DNA of 37,299 nucleotides from Pseudoxanthomonas sp. (GCF_024710765.1 NZ_JANJUE010000045.1:1-37299); one strand, 5' to 3'; shown: positions 7,759 to 16,844, counted from the first letter of the stretch. Numbers and translations: made by a program. Notes: generated from the sequence alone by a model not told the origin.

Positions 7759-9180
7759 ATGTATGACGCCCATTCGCCTTCAGATGCCCCGCCCTGGGAT
7801 GGGATCCGTGCCCGGCCGCCGGAGCCCCCCACGCCGGCACCAATTCCGGTGCCGGAATACCGGCGCTTCTATCTGCCGATACGGGTCAAATACCTGCTGG
7901 TGCTGACGGTTGCCCTGGCCTGGGCGGCCCTGAGTGTCCGCCTCTCGCAACCGTGGCTGCAGGAACTGTCGATCCACGTGGGCCTTGCGGCGGCGCTGGT
8001 CATCATCGCCTTCATCGCCTACGTGCCGGGCTTCATGAATGCCTTCCTGATCGGTTCCATCCTGGCCGACCGGCGTCCGCGCCTGCGCAGGTTCGAGCGG
8101 TTGCCGGAGGTGTGCGTGCTGGTGGCCTGCTATAACGAAGCCGACAACATTGCCGACACCCTGACCAGCCTGGCCCGCCAGGACTACCCGGGCGAGATCG
8201 AAGTGGTGGTGATCGACGACGGCTCCACCGACGACAGCCTGGCCATCGCCCGCGCGGCGGCGGCCGAACAGGGCCGGCCCGGCCTGCGCGTGCGCGTGCT
8301 GGCGCAGCCCAAGAACGGCGGCAAGTCCAAGGCACTGAACCGGGGATTGGCCGAAACCCGGCAGGCCCTGGTGGTCACCGTCGATGGTGATTCCTACCTG
8401 CGTCCGGATGCGCTGCGCAAGCTGGTCGAACGTTTCCTGTGCGATCCCGCCGGCACCGTGGCGGTGGCCGGCGCGGTGCTGGTGCGCAACTCCCGCGAGA
8501 ACTGGCTGACCCGCAGCCAGGAGTGGGACTATTTCCATGGCATTGCCGCGGTCAAGCGCATGCAGAGCATGTACCACGGCACGCTCGTCGCACAGGGCGC
8601 ATTCTCGCTCTACACCCGCCAGGCCCTGGAACAGGCCGGCGGCTGGCCCGAATGCGTGGGCGAGGACATCGTGCTGTCGTGGGCGCTGCTGAAGACCGGC
8701 GCGCGCATTGGCTATTGCGAGGAAGCCTGCCTGTTTACCCGGGTGCCGGAAAAGCTCGGCCAGTTCTCGAAGCAGCGCCAGCGCTGGTCGCGCGGCTTGA
8801 TGGAGGCGTTCGCGCGCCACGGCAGCCTGCTGTTCAAGCCGCGCATGACCACGCTCTTCATCTGGTGGAACCTGCTGTTCCTGCCATTGGATCTGGTTTA
8901 CACGCTGGCCTTCATTCCCGGCCTGATCCTGGCGCTGTTCGGCTATTACTGGATCGCCGGTATCATGACCCTGCTGGTGCTGCCGCTGGCCGCGCTGTGG
9001 AACCTGATCATCTTCCGGGTGCAATCGAAGATGTTCAAAAGCCAGGACCTGCGCGTGCGCCGCAACATCAGCGGTTTCCTTTTCTACACCCTGGCCTACA
9101 CCATGATCCTGCAGCCGGTCTGCGTCATGGGGTATGCCGCCGAGATGCTGCGCCTGCGCAAGACCTGGGGGACCAAATGA
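7759..9180 (+). CDS. Second processive GT2 polysaccharide synthase
   Basis: A membrane glycosyltransferase of 473 residues. A Pro-rich N-terminus is followed by two membrane segments (about 43-62 and 70-100), a GT2 catalytic domain with VIDDGS (DDG at 153-155), VDGD (DGD at 209-211), GED (301-303) and QRQRW (339-343), and three or four C-terminal membrane segments. These are the marks of a processive beta-glycan synthase such as PgaC, BcsA or hyaluronan synthase; PgaC is the nearest relative I recognise. The polymer is unknown. No PgaD-like subunit or PilZ domain is seen. I chose the ATG at 7759; a TTG at 7651 would add 36 residues of unlikely composition. Its stop overlaps the next start in ATGA, so the synthase and barrel are coupled. 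Confidence 0.85.
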   Translation: MYDAHSPSDAPPWDGIRARPPEPPTPAPIPVPEYRRFYLPIRVKYLLVLTVALAWAALSVRLSQPWLQELSIHVGLAAALVIIAFIAYVPGFMNAFLIGSILADRRPRLRRFERLPEVCVLVACYNEADNIADTLTSLARQDYPGEIEVVVIDDGSTDDSLAIARAAAAEQGRPGLRVRVLAQPKNGGKSKALNRGLAETRQALVVTVDGDSYLRPDALRKLVERFLCDPAGTVAVAGAVLVRNSRENWLTRSQEWDYFHGIAAVKRMQSMYHGTLVAQGAFSLYTRQALEQAGGWPECVGEDIVLSWALLKTGARIGYCEEACLFTRVPEKLGQFSKQRQRWSRGLMEAFARHGSLLFKPRMTTLFIWWNLLFLPLDLVYTLAFIPGLILALFGYYWIAGIMTLLVLPLAALWNLIIFRVQSKMFKSQDLRVRRNISGFLFYTLAYTMILQPVCVMGYAAEMLRLRKTWGTK

Positions 9181-10106
9181 GCAAGTGTGTCGTCGCCGTC
9201 GCCCTCGGATGGGCGCTGGCGGTTCCCGCGGTCCCGTCCTTCGCCGAAGACATGCCCGCCGCGCGTCCGGCGCTGCGCACAGACCTCTGGATCGGTTCGG
9301 ACGCGGACGACAACGAGACCCGCAAGGTCGCGCTGGGCTGGGACATCCAGCATCGGGACATCGAACACTGGTGGGGCGTGAAGGTCGAGCGCGCGCGGTT
9401 CGCCGGGCGCGACTGGTCCGAGTCGGAGAATCGCGCCTACCTCAGCGGCGCCGGCAGCCTCGGCAAGGACTGGCGCTGGGACGGCGACATCGGCAGCAAC
9501 GGCGATGATCTGCTGGGCCGCGTGTCGATCCACAGCACCGATCCCTGGCGCAAGGAGTTCTTCGTCGAGCGCGATGTGCTGGAAACCCGGCGTGGCGCGC
9601 GCGAGGGCTGGGTACAGACCTTCGCCGGCGCGGCGATCGACATGCCATTCAGCGACCGCTGGTCCGCCAGCCTGGTCGCCGGCCTGCAGGACTTCGGCAC
9701 CGGTGACAACCTTCGCACCCACCTGCGCGGCAATCTCGTCTATGCGTTCGCGCCGGAGCAGGGCCTGAGCGCCCAGTTGCGCACCCGCTACTACCGCAAC
9801 AGCGAAGCCTTCGAGGCCGATTACTACTCGCCGCCCTGGTATGGCGAAGCGCTCGGCGTGCTGGCCTGGCGCCGGCACATCGGCGGTTACCAGTGGAATG
9901 CCCGCGCCGGCTGGGGACGCCAGCGCAGCTCCGAGGAAGGCTGGAAGCGTGCGCGCTTGGTCGAATTCGGCGTCGAGACCCCGCGCTGGAAGGACGCCTG
10001 GCTGCGCCTGGACGCCGGTTACACCGACACCCCGGTGCTGACCGACACCGGCACCGGCAGCTATGCCTTCCGCTACGTGCGCCTGCAGGCGTTCGTGGTG
10101 TTCTGA
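9177..10106 (+). CDS. Small outer-membrane beta-barrel, putative polysaccharide exporter
   Basis: A protein of 309 residues with a signal peptide (MSKCVVAVALGWALAVPAVPSFA) and then alternating-residue strands rich in Trp, Tyr and Arg, ending in a typical barrel C-terminus (RLQAFVVF, terminal Phe). About 12-16 strands are plausible. A YYSPPWYGE motif followed by WRRHIGGYQWNARAGWG resembles the 'YF[SN]P' segment of PgaA and BcsC barrels (YFNPSRDG in the PgaA encoded here). There is no TPR region. The start is coupled to the GT2 gene by ATGA (9177-9180). I infer export of the polymer made by that synthase; this is not shown by sequence. A 9-bp hairpin follows the stop. Confidence 0.75.
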   Translation: MSKCVVAVALGWALAVPAVPSFAEDMPAARPALRTDLWIGSDADDNETRKVALGWDIQHRDIEHWWGVKVERARFAGRDWSESENRAYLSGAGSLGKDWRWDGDIGSNGDDLLGRVSIHSTDPWRKEFFVERDVLETRRGAREGWVQTFAGAAIDMPFSDRWSASLVAGLQDFGTGDNLRTHLRGNLVYAFAPEQGLSAQLRTRYYRNSEAFEADYYSPPWYGEALGVLAWRRHIGGYQWNARAGWGRQRSSEEGWKRARLVEFGVETPRWKDAWLRLDAGYTDTPVLTDTGTGSYAFRYVRLQAFVVF

Positions 10107-10118
10107 CGCGGAATCAAT

Positions 10119-10148
10119 GCTGGCTGGCCGCCGGGCACGCCAGCCAGC
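10119..10148. repeat. Perfect 9-bp inverted repeat after the GT2/barrel operon
   Basis: The arms GCTGGCTGG (10119-10127) and CCAGCCAGC (10140-10148) enclose the 12-nt loop CCGCCGGGCACG. It begins 13 bp after the barrel stop. No U-tract follows. It has the same stem and loop lengths as the hairpin after pgaD, and both loops begin CCGCCGGG on the plus strand. Probably a 3'-end structure of the operon transcript. Confidence 0.6.
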
Positions 10149-10240
10149 CGTACGCATGGGCGGTGCTTCCGGCGGTTGTCCGGCGGAATACCCGGCCGCC
10201 GGCCCAAGCCCGGGCAGGCCGTGGCGTGGCTCGCAGGCAC

Positions 10241-10268
10241 AAAAAAACCCGAAAAACCGTCGTTTTCC
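10241..10268 (-). terminator. Possible terminator after tRNA-Pro
   Basis: Read on the minus strand, downstream of the tRNA, GAAAAC-GACG-GTTTTTC forms a weak hairpin, and GGG followed by seven T residues comes shortly after. The T-tract is clear but the stem is AT-rich, so the call is tentative. Confidence 0.4.
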
Positions 10269-10291
10269 AGGCTTGCTTGCGACCCATCGAT

Positions 10292-10368
<77 letters not shown>

Positions 10369-10380
10369 TGTGAGCCGGCT

Positions 10381-10409
10381 ATTCTATTCAGGACGCGGGC
10401 GGTCGGCAA
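10381..10409 (-). promoter_or_regulatory. Sigma70-type promoter of tRNA-Pro
   Basis: On the minus strand, TTGCCG (10404-10409) and TAGAAT (10381-10386) are separated by 17 bp. The tRNA 5' end lies 12 bp beyond the -10, and the discriminator is GC-rich (AGCCGGCTC), as expected of stringently controlled stable-RNA promoters. On the other strand, a TAGAAT at 10449-10454 is a candidate -10 for hisS, with only a poor -35 (CTGCCC, 10425-10430). Confidence 0.65.
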
Positions 10410-10495
10410 CAGTTTTTTGCGTGCCTGCCCGGATACTGCGTTCAGTCTTAGAATGGCGGGCCTTTCGTAACGGGTCGTCTCCCCGGAGTTTTCGC

Positions 10496-11890
10496 TTGAT
10501 CAAGCCACGCACGCCGCCCGGAGTGATGGAACTGCTGCCGCGCGAGCAGATTGCGTTCCAGCGCATGCTGGACACCATCCGCCGCAATTACGAGCGCTTC
10601 GGCTTCCTGCCGGTGGAAACGCCGGTGTTCGAGCTGTCGGAAACCCTGCTGACCAAGTCAGGCGGCGAGACCGAGCGCCAAGTCTACTTCGTTCAATCCA
10701 CCGGCGCGCTGGCCAAGACCGAGGCGGGCTCCGCCGAGGGCTTGCCGGAGCTGGCGCTGCGCTTCGATCTGACCGTGCCGCTGGCGCGTTACGTGGCCGA
10801 GCACGAGCACGAGCTGACCTTTCCGTTCCGGCGCTACCAGATCCAGCGCGTCTATCGTGGCGAGCGGGCCCAGCGCGGGCGCTTCCGCGAGTTCTACCAG
10901 TGCGATATCGACGTGATCGGCAAGGATGCGCTGAGCATCCGCTTCGACGCCGAGATCCTGGCGGTGATCCATGCGGTCTTCAGCGACCTGGGCATCGGCA
11001 GGTTCACCATCCAGCTCAACAACCGCAAATTGATGCGCGGTTTCTTCGAGGCGCAGGGCATCGCCGACGGCGAGCGCCAGGCGCTGGTGCTGCGCGAAGT
11101 CGACAAGCTGGACAAGCGCGGCGCGGACTACGTGCGCGAGACCCTCGAAGGCCCCGATTTCAACGTCCCGGCCGAAGCGGTCGCGCGGATCCTGGACTTC
11201 GTCGCCATGCGTTCGACCAGCCACGCGGACGCGCTGGCCAAACTGGAAGCGCTGGGGCAGGGCAACGAGACCCTGGCCCAGGGCGTGGCCGAACTGCGCG
11301 AAGTACTGGAACTGGTGCATGCGCTGGGCGTTCCCGAAGACGATTACTGCCTGAACTTCTCCATCGCGCGCGGCCTGGACTACTACACCGGTACCGTCTA
11401 CGAGACCCAACTGGACGACTATCCGCAGATCGGCTCGATCTGCTCGGGCGGCCGCTACGAGGATCTGGCCAGCCACTACACCAAGTCCAAGCTCCCCGGC
11501 GTGGGCATCTCCATCGGCCTGACCCGCCTGTTCTGGCAGCTGCGCGAGGCCGGCCTCATCGCCGGCAGCGACGAGAGCAGCGTGCAGGCGATGGTGGCCT
11601 TGATGGACGACGGCGCGCTGGCCGATTCGCTCGACATCGCCCGTCGCCTGCGTGCCGCCGGCATCAACACCGAGGTGCAGATGGAAGCGCGCAAGCTGGC
11701 CAGGCAGTTCCAGTATGCCTCGCGTGCCGGCATCCGTTTCGTGGTGCTGGCCGGTGAAGACGAGCGCGTGCGCGGCGCGGTCACGGTGAAGGATCTGGTC
11801 CGTGAGCAGCAGTTCGAGGTCAAGCGCGAGGAACTGGCCAGCAGCCTGAAGGTCGAGCTGGAACAGGCCCGCGCGCTGGCCGGGCGATGA
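10496..11890 (+). CDS. hisS: Histidyl-tRNA synthetase
   Basis: Charges tRNA-His in the cytoplasm. 464 residues with class II features: the N-terminal [14 protein letters not shown] segment, motif 2 in [16 protein letters not shown], the HisRS-specific [10 protein letters not shown], motif 3 in [11 protein letters not shown], and a C-terminal anticodon-binding domain (about 370-464). I chose the TTG at 10496, preceded by CCGGAG at good spacing; the next ATG (10525) would cut off the conserved RTPPG. The insertion [20 protein letters not shown] marks the longer HisRS variety rather than the E. coli 424-residue type. It is divergent from tRNA-Pro and is not part of the his biosynthetic operon. 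Confidence 0.95.
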   Translation: MIKPRTPPGVMELLPREQIAFQRMLDTIRRNYERFGFLPVETPVFELSETLLTKSGGETERQVYFVQSTGALAKTEAGSAEGLPELALRFDLTVPLARYVAEHEHELTFPFRRYQIQRVYRGERAQRGRFREFYQCDIDVIGKDALSIRFDAEILAVIHAVFSDLGIGRFTIQLNNRKLMRGFFEAQGIADGERQALVLREVDKLDKRGADYVRETLEGPDFNVPAEAVARILDFVAMRSTSHADALAKLEALGQGNETLAQGVAELREVLELVHALGVPEDDYCLNFSIARGLDYYTGTVYETQLDDYPQIGSICSGGRYEDLASHYTKSKLPGVGISIGLTRLFWQLREAGLIAGSDESSVQAMVALMDDGALADSLDIARRLRAAGINTEVQMEARKLARQFQYASRAGIRFVVLAGEDERVRGAVTVKDLVREQQFEVKREELASSLKVELEQARALAGR

Positions 11891-11906
11891 AAAAGCAAAT
11901 GCATCG

Positions 11907-11927
11907 GTAGAGCGGAGCCTGCTCCGC
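11907..11927 (+). repeat. GTAG-headed REP-like hairpin, copy 2
   Basis: GTAG (11907-11910), one A, then GCGGAG-CCTG-CTCCGC. It is identical to the copy after proA (156-176) apart from one base in the loop. It lies 16 bp after the hisS stop, in the same orientation relative to its upstream gene as copy 1. Confidence 0.7.
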
Positions 11928-12291
11928 CGGATGTCGCAGGCCCCGAGCCGGGCGATTTCGGCTCTATAGCCCAGCGAGCTTGCCCTGATGTTTGTCGAAA
12001 GGCATGGGGCGATGGAGCGGTGCCATCGGCATCGGTCGTACTCCTGCCTACCTGGGGCGCGCGCGGTTCCGTCGCCCCGCTTTTCGTCATCCCGCTTCCC
12101 ATCATCACTTCCCGTCATCCCAGCGAAAGCTGGGATGCACTTTCGCGGGAAGATGAAAATCAGCCGGCCCCTGCATCGCGCCAGGATGGATCCCGGCTCC
12201 GCGGGCTGACGAGCAAGTCCATGCGACGGTGCCAAACGCGCCTCCATCCGCCCTTCGGCTACCTTCCCCGGCAAGCGGGGGAAGCCCTGCC
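11928..12291. other. Intergenic region between convergent hisS and GGDEF genes
   Basis: About 360 bp with no credible gene. It contains the hairpin at 12117-12136 and a shorter related piece, CGTCATCCCGCTTCCC, at 12085-12100. The remainder (12140-12291) is unremarkable; GCAAGCGGGGGAAGCCC near 12271 has only weak pairing potential. Confidence 0.6.
12117..12136. repeat. Dispersed-repeat hairpin with GAAA tetraloop
   Basis: ATCCCAGC-GAAA-GCTGGGAT is a perfect 8-bp stem with a GNRA-type loop. Preceded by CGTC and followed by GCACTTTCGCGGGA, it resembles the 'CGTCATCCC-GCGAAAGC-GGGAT' repeat family scattered through many proteobacterial genomes. Only one full copy is in the window. Confidence 0.6.
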
Positions 12292-14112
12292 CTACAGCGT
12301 GCGGACGCAGTCCCGGCCTTCGGCCTTGGCGGTGTAGAGCGCCTGGTCGGCAACCTGCAGCGCGGAGTCCAGGCTGTTCTTGTGGGCGTCCACGCAATGG
12401 ACGCCGATGCTGGCGGAGATCGGGATGTCCAGTTCACCGCTGCGGCAGGGGCGATCACGCAGGCGCTGCCGTAATTCCTCGGCCACCGCGCTGGCCTCCT
12501 CCAGATCCATGTCGGGCAGGGCGGCGATGAATTCCTCGCCGCCGAAACGCGCGACCAGCGCACCGTAGGGACGCAGGGTCTCGGCCATCGTATTGGATGT
12601 CCAGCGCAGGCAGTCGTCGCCGACCAGGTGGCCGTAGGTGTCGTTGACGCGCTTGAAGTGATCCAGATCGATCATCAGCAGCGAGATCGGCTGCTCGGCG
12701 TTGCGGGCCTGTGAAAGCAGGTGTTCGAAGGCTTCGCGGAAATGGGTGCGGTTGTACAGTTCGGTCAGGCCGTCCAGCCGGCTGAACTCGCGCAGGCGCA
12801 GATGCGCCGCTTCCAGCTGGTCCAGCGCGCTGCGCAGTTCCGTGGTGCGCTGCTCGACCTTGATTTCCAACTGGTCCCGCGATTCGCGCACGATCCGTTC
12901 ATTCTCGTTGCGCAACGACGCATAGCGGTAGCCGAGCGCCACCGACAGCAGCAGCATCTCCAGGGCCGAGCCGATCTGCACGCTGTACTCGGTGACGAAA
13001 TTCTTGGGCAGGACGCCAAACGCGACCATCGCCACCATCGCGATGCCGGTCAGGAACATCGACCACGCCAGCAGGAACAGCTTCGCCGGTTTGTAGCCGC
13101 TGCGCATCGCGACCACCGCCTCGACCGCGATCCAGGCCACGCTGAGGATCACCGCGATCACCGCCAACTGGGTGGACAGGCGGATCGGGATCCAGGTGGT
13201 GGCGATGCCCAGCACGATGAACAGCGCGATCATGCCCAGGCCGATGTAGTCACCCAGCGGCCAGCGCCGGCGCAGGCCGAGGAAGTTGCGGGCGAACTGC
13301 TGCATGCCGATCTGCGCCAGGCAGATGGACAACGGCACGGATTTGTCCGCAAGCCATGGCGAGCGCGGCCACAGGTATTCGAAGCCCAGGCCATACAGGG
13401 TGAACAGCACCAGCCCGAACGCGCTGATGTGGAACATGTACCAGAAGTAGCTGGCATCGCGCAGGGTCAGCCAGAGCACCAGGTTGTAGGTGAACAGCGC
13501 CAGCAGGATTCCGTAATAGATTCCCATGGCGAACTGGGCGTCGCGCGAGAGCTCGGCGAATGCGGTGGGCGTATACAGGGCCAGCGGCACCTGCATCGAG
13601 CTCTGGCTCTCCACCCGCACGAACAGGTCGGCCGGCTGGCCGGGCGGCAGATCCAGTTGGAAATTCGGATGGCGGTAGCGGACGCTGCGCTGCTCGAAGG
13701 GGTGGTGGTCGCCGCCGGCCTGGTGGAACACCCGTCCATCGGGATAGCGCACATACACGTCCAGCCGGTCGCTCAGCGCGTATTGCTGCACCAGCAACCA
13801 GCGCGGCTCCTGCAGGTTGCGGTTGAGCAGGCGCACGTGGAACCAGTAGGCGCCGGGCTGGAAACCGAACGAGGCGTCATCGCCGGGCAATGGAAGAAAA
13901 CGTCCCGATCGCAGGGTGTCCTCGATGCCGTCGAGATCCGCGCGGCCATCGGTGTCGTGGAAGTAGCCCGTATGGGCGGCGAGGGGATGGGTTGCCGTAT
14001 CGCCGGACATCACCAGCGGTGCCTGTTCCCGCGGCGTCTGCGCCTGGGCGAGCGCGCACAGCAGGGAAAGCCCCGCCAGCAGCCAGCGAAACCTGCGAAT
14101 GGCCTCCCTCAT
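12292..14112 (-). CDS. Membrane diguanylate cyclase (7TMR-DISMED2, 7TM, GGDEF)
   Basis: Makes c-di-GMP from two GTP. 606 residues: a signal peptide (MREAIRRFRWLLAGLSLLCALAQA), a periplasmic 7TMR-DISMED2 sensor (about 35-175), a 7TM-DISM membrane domain of seven segments (about 190-385), a coiled-coil linker (about 390-435) and a C-terminal GGDEF domain with GGEEF at 524-528 and LDHFKRVNDTYGH. The inhibitory RxxD five residues upstream is not present in the expected register. DISMED2 domains are thought to sense carbohydrate or other small ligands. I chose the ATG at 14112 over the GTG at 14121 because GGGGAA has proper spacing only for the ATG. Divergent from the his operon; a possible partner of the pga system. 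Confidence 0.92.
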   Translation of the reverse strand: MREAIRRFRWLLAGLSLLCALAQAQTPREQAPLVMSGDTATHPLAAHTGYFHDTDGRADLDGIEDTLRSGRFLPLPGDDASFGFQPGAYWFHVRLLNRNLQEPRWLLVQQYALSDRLDVYVRYPDGRVFHQAGGDHHPFEQRSVRYRHPNFQLDLPPGQPADLFVRVESQSSMQVPLALYTPTAFAELSRDAQFAMGIYYGILLALFTYNLVLWLTLRDASYFWYMFHISAFGLVLFTLYGLGFEYLWPRSPWLADKSVPLSICLAQIGMQQFARNFLGLRRRWPLGDYIGLGMIALFIVLGIATTWIPIRLSTQLAVIAVILSVAWIAVEAVVAMRSGYKPAKLFLLAWSMFLTGIAMVAMVAFGVLPKNFVTEYSVQIGSALEMLLLSVALGYRYASLRNENERIVRESRDQLEIKVEQRTTELRSALDQLEAAHLRLREFSRLDGLTELYNRTHFREAFEHLLSQARNAEQPISLLMIDLDHFKRVNDTYGHLVGDDCLRWTSNTMAETLRPYGALVARFGGEEFIAALPDMDLEEASAVAEELRQRLRDRPCRSGELDIPISASIGVHCVDAHKNSLDSALQVADQALYTAKAEGRDCVRTL

Positions 14113-14211
14113 CCGGTTCACTTCCCCGTTCTCGTGCCCGCCCAGACCGGCGGACGCGTCGCCAGTTTAACCATGTAGGTACATCCGACCAGAGAGGGGG
14201 CAGGGGTCGGG

Positions 14212-14259
14212 TTGACGACGACGGGGAGGTGGATTAATGTATTAACGCGTTAATACATT
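14212..14259 (+). promoter_or_regulatory. his operon promoter with 24-bp palindromic operator
   Basis: A -35 box TTGACG (14212-14217) lies 17 bp before TAATGT (14235-14240). A perfect 24-bp palindrome spans 14236-14259, each half being AATGTATTAACG, so it covers the -10 and start region, the classical place for a repressor. The first downstream gene encodes a TrpR-like DNA-binding protein, so autoregulation and histidine-responsive repression are the natural inference. No His-rich leader peptide or attenuator lies in the 40 bp before the first ATG. Confidence 0.7.
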
Positions 14260-14300
14260 GATTGGCCGGCCACCGGCCCAGCATCTGCCTCGGAACCCTG

Positions 14301-14630
14301 ATGAAACGTCGCCCCACCGCCTCCGATGACCCGACCGAAAGCGCCTCGCTGCAGGCGCTCTCCGAGGCGCTGGCCCGCCTGGCCGAGGCCGGGCAGGTAC
14401 GGGCGTTCCTGGAAGATCTGTGCACGCCGGCCGAACTGGAGGCCATGGCGGACCGCTGGCGGGTGGTTCCGCTGCTGCTCAAGGGCGTGCCGTACCGCGA
14501 AATCCACGAGCTGACCCAGGTCAGCGTCACCACCATCGGGCGGGTCGCCCGCACCCTCGAACGCGGCACCGGCGGCTACGCCACCGCGTTCCAGCAGCAA
14601 CAACCGCGCGCCAACGGCGCCTCCCACTGA
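14301..14630 (+). CDS. TrpR/YerC-like regulator heading the histidine operon
   Basis: A protein of 109 residues with the helical TrpR-family DNA-binding fold. [23 protein letters not shown] is followed by the helix-turn-helix around [24 protein letters not shown] (about residues 60-84); the N-terminal Lys/Arg-Pro segment and Gln-rich tail are variable. Relatives (YerC/YecD) stand at the head of his operons in this lineage. I infer a histidine-responsive repressor that binds the palindrome at 14236-14259. The ATG at 14301 is used; the frame also opens at 14262 without a ribosome site. hisG begins 10 bp after the stop. Confidence 0.85.
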   Translation: MKRRPTASDDPTESASLQALSEALARLAEAGQVRAFLEDLCTPAELEAMADRWRVVPLLLKGVPYREIHELTQVSVTTIGRVARTLERGTGGYATAFQQQQPRANGASH

Positions 14631-14640
14631 GTTCCCTCCC

Positions 14641-15555
14641 ATGAGTCCCAGGGTTGTACCCGCGACGCGCGATCGCCTGCGCATCGCCATCCAGAAAAGT
14701 GGCCGTCTGGCCGAACCGGCGCGCGCGCTGTTGGCCGCGTGCGGACTGAGCTGGCGCGAAAGCCGCGACAAGCTGTTCTGCTACGGCGAATCGCTGCCAA
14801 TCGACCTGCTGCTGGTGCGCGACGACGACATTCCCGGCCTGATCGCCGATGGCGTCTGCGATTTCGGCGTGGTCGGACGCAACGAGCTTGACGAGCAGGC
14901 CGGCGAGCGCGCCCGCATCGGCCTGGCGCCCGCGTACCAGGAATTGCGCCCGCTCGGTTTCGGCCAATGCCGGCTGATGCTGGCGGTGCCGGACAACTGG
15001 GAATGGCAGGGCGCGGCGCAACTGCAGGGCCTGCGCATCGCCACCAGCTATCCGGCGATCCTCTCGTCGTGGTTGCAGCGGCAGGGCGTGGAGGCTGGCG
15101 TGGTGGAACTGTCCGGTTCAGTTGAAATCGCGCCGCGCCTGGGCACGGCCGACCTGATCTGCGATCTGGTCTCCAGCGGTGCCACCCTTGCGGCCAACCA
15201 GCTCAAGCCGGTGGAAACCCTACTGGACAGCGAAGCGGTTCTGGCTGGCCCGGTGCGCGAATTCGACGACGAACGCGCGGGGCTGGCGGCGATGCTGCTG
15301 CGCCGGGTCGATGGCGTGCTCAAGCTCAAGGACAGCAAGCTGCTGATGTTCCGCGCCCACCGCGACACCGTGGCTGAATTGTCGCGGCTGCTGCCGGATG
15401 CGGAGCCGCTGGTCCAGTTGCCCGGTTCGGGTGAAGGCCCGCTATCGCTGCAGACCATGTGCCACGGTGCGATCACCTGGCAGCGGCTGGAGGAACTGGA
15501 GCGGGCCGGTGCGCAGGGATTGATGGTGCTCTCGGTCGAGAGGTCGCTGGCATGA
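14641..15555 (+). CDS. hisG: ATP phosphoribosyltransferase
   Basis: First enzyme of histidine synthesis: ATP + PRPP give phosphoribosyl-ATP. 304 residues, the long form (about 299 in E. coli), with an N-terminal catalytic part ([24 protein letters not shown], and the PRPP loop near [18 protein letters not shown]) and a C-terminal ACT-like regulatory domain (about 230-304), so histidine feedback is expected and no HisZ is needed. The stop overlaps the hisD start in ATGA (15552-15555). Confidence 0.96.
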   Translation: MSPRVVPATRDRLRIAIQKSGRLAEPARALLAACGLSWRESRDKLFCYGESLPIDLLLVRDDDIPGLIADGVCDFGVVGRNELDEQAGERARIGLAPAYQELRPLGFGQCRLMLAVPDNWEWQGAAQLQGLRIATSYPAILSSWLQRQGVEAGVVELSGSVEIAPRLGTADLICDLVSSGATLAANQLKPVETLLDSEAVLAGPVREFDDERAGLAAMLLRRVDGVLKLKDSKLLMFRAHRDTVAELSRLLPDAEPLVQLPGSGEGPLSLQTMCHGAITWQRLEELERAGAQGLMVLSVERSLA

Positions 15556-16844
15556 ACCGGCTGATCTGGTCCCGCCTCGATGGCGAACAACGCCGCCTGG
15601 CCCTGCGCCGTCCGGTCCAGGCGGTGGCGCAGCGCACCCGCGATGCGGTCGCCGCGGTGCTGGCGGAAGTGCGCCAGCTCGGCGATCCCGCGCTGCGCGA
15701 ATTCACCAGTCGCTTCGACGGCGTCGCGCTGGACGACTTCGAAGTCGGCGCCGCCGAATTCGCCGCCGCCGAGACGACCGTTGCGCCGGCGCTGAAACAG
15801 GCGATGCGGGAAGCCACCACCCGCATCGAGGCCTTCCACCGTGCCGGCATGGCCCAGCCGTACGCGGTCGAAACCGCGCCCGGCGTGGTCTGCGAACGGA
15901 TGATCCGGCCGATTCCGAGGGTGGGCTTGTACGTGCCCGCCGGCAGCGCCCCGTTGCCGTCCACCGCCTTGATGCTGGGCGTGCCCGCGCAGCTGGCGGG
16001 TTGCCGTGAAGTGGTGCTGTGCACGCCGCCACGCGCCGATGGCAGCGCTGATCCCGCCGTGCTGGTGGCGGCGCGGCTGACCGGCGTCACCCGCGTGTTC
16101 AAGCTGGGTGGCGCGCAGGCGATCGCGGCGATGGCTTTCGGTACCGGCAGCGTCCCGCGTTGCGACAAATTGTTCGGCCCCGGCAACAGCTACGTGACCG
16201 AAGCCAAGCAGCAGGTCGCGCAGGCCGGCCTGGCCGCGATCGACATGCCGGCGGGCCCCTCGGAAGTGCTGGTGATCGCCGACGTCGGCGCGGATCCGGC
16301 GTTCGTCGCCGCCGATCTGCTGTCGCAGGCCGAACACGGCCCGGACTCGCAGGTCCTGCTGCTGTCGGACGCGCCGACGCTGCTTGATCGCGTGGCCATC
16401 GAACTGGAGCGCCAGCTCGCGGCGCTGCCGCGCGCGGCGATCGCCCGGCAGGCGCTGGCGGCGTCGCGGCTGATCGAAGTGGAGCGGCTGGACGATGCCT
16501 TCACCATCAGCAACGAGTACGCGCCGGAACACCTGATACTGGCATTGCGCGACCCGCGCGCATGGCTGGAGCGGGTGGAGGCCGCGGGCTCGGTATTCCT
16601 GGGTGACTACACGCCCGAGGCCCTGGGCGACTACTGCAGCGGTACCAATCACGTGCTGCCGACCAGCGGCGCCGCGCGTGCCTACAGCGGCGTGAGCGTG
16701 GCCAGTTTCCAGAATTTCGTCAGCGTGCAGGCGGCCAGCCGCGCGGGCATCGGCGGCATCGGCGAATGCGCGTTGACGCTGGCGCGTGCCGAGGGCCTGG
16801 ACGCGCACGCCAACGCGGTCGCCCTGCGGCTGGAGGCGGCATGA
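15552..16844 (+). CDS. hisD: Histidinol dehydrogenase
   Basis: Catalyses the last two oxidations, L-histidinol to L-histidine, with NAD and a zinc ion. 430 residues, the usual length. Signature stretches include [58 protein letters not shown] (zinc-site region) and the C-terminal NEYAPEHL. The ATG at 15552 overlaps the hisG stop; the stop overlaps hisC in ATGA (16841-16844). Confidence 0.96.
   Translation: MNRLIWSRLDGEQRRLALRRPVQAVAQRTRDAVAAVLAEVRQLGDPALREFTSRFDGVALDDFEVGAAEFAAAETTVAPALKQAMREATTRIEAFHRAGMAQPYAVETAPGVVCERMIRPIPRVGLYVPAGSAPLPSTALMLGVPAQLAGCREVVLCTPPRADGSADPAVLVAARLTGVTRVFKLGGAQAIAAMAFGTGSVPRCDKLFGPGNSYVTEAKQQVAQAGLAAIDMPAGPSEVLVIADVGADPAFVAADLLSQAEHGPDSQVLLLSDAPTLLDRVAIELERQLAALPRAAIARQALAASRLIEVERLDDAFTISNEYAPEHLILALRDPRAWLERVEAAGSVFLGDYTPEALGDYCSGTNHVLPTSGAARAYSGVSVASFQNFVSVQAASRAGIGGIGECALTLARAEGLDAHANAVALRLEAA

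Noticed and set aside
14236-14300. A his leader peptide with attenuator
   Set aside because: No short frame with a run of His codons, and no terminator/antiterminator pair, fits between the promoter and the first ATG.
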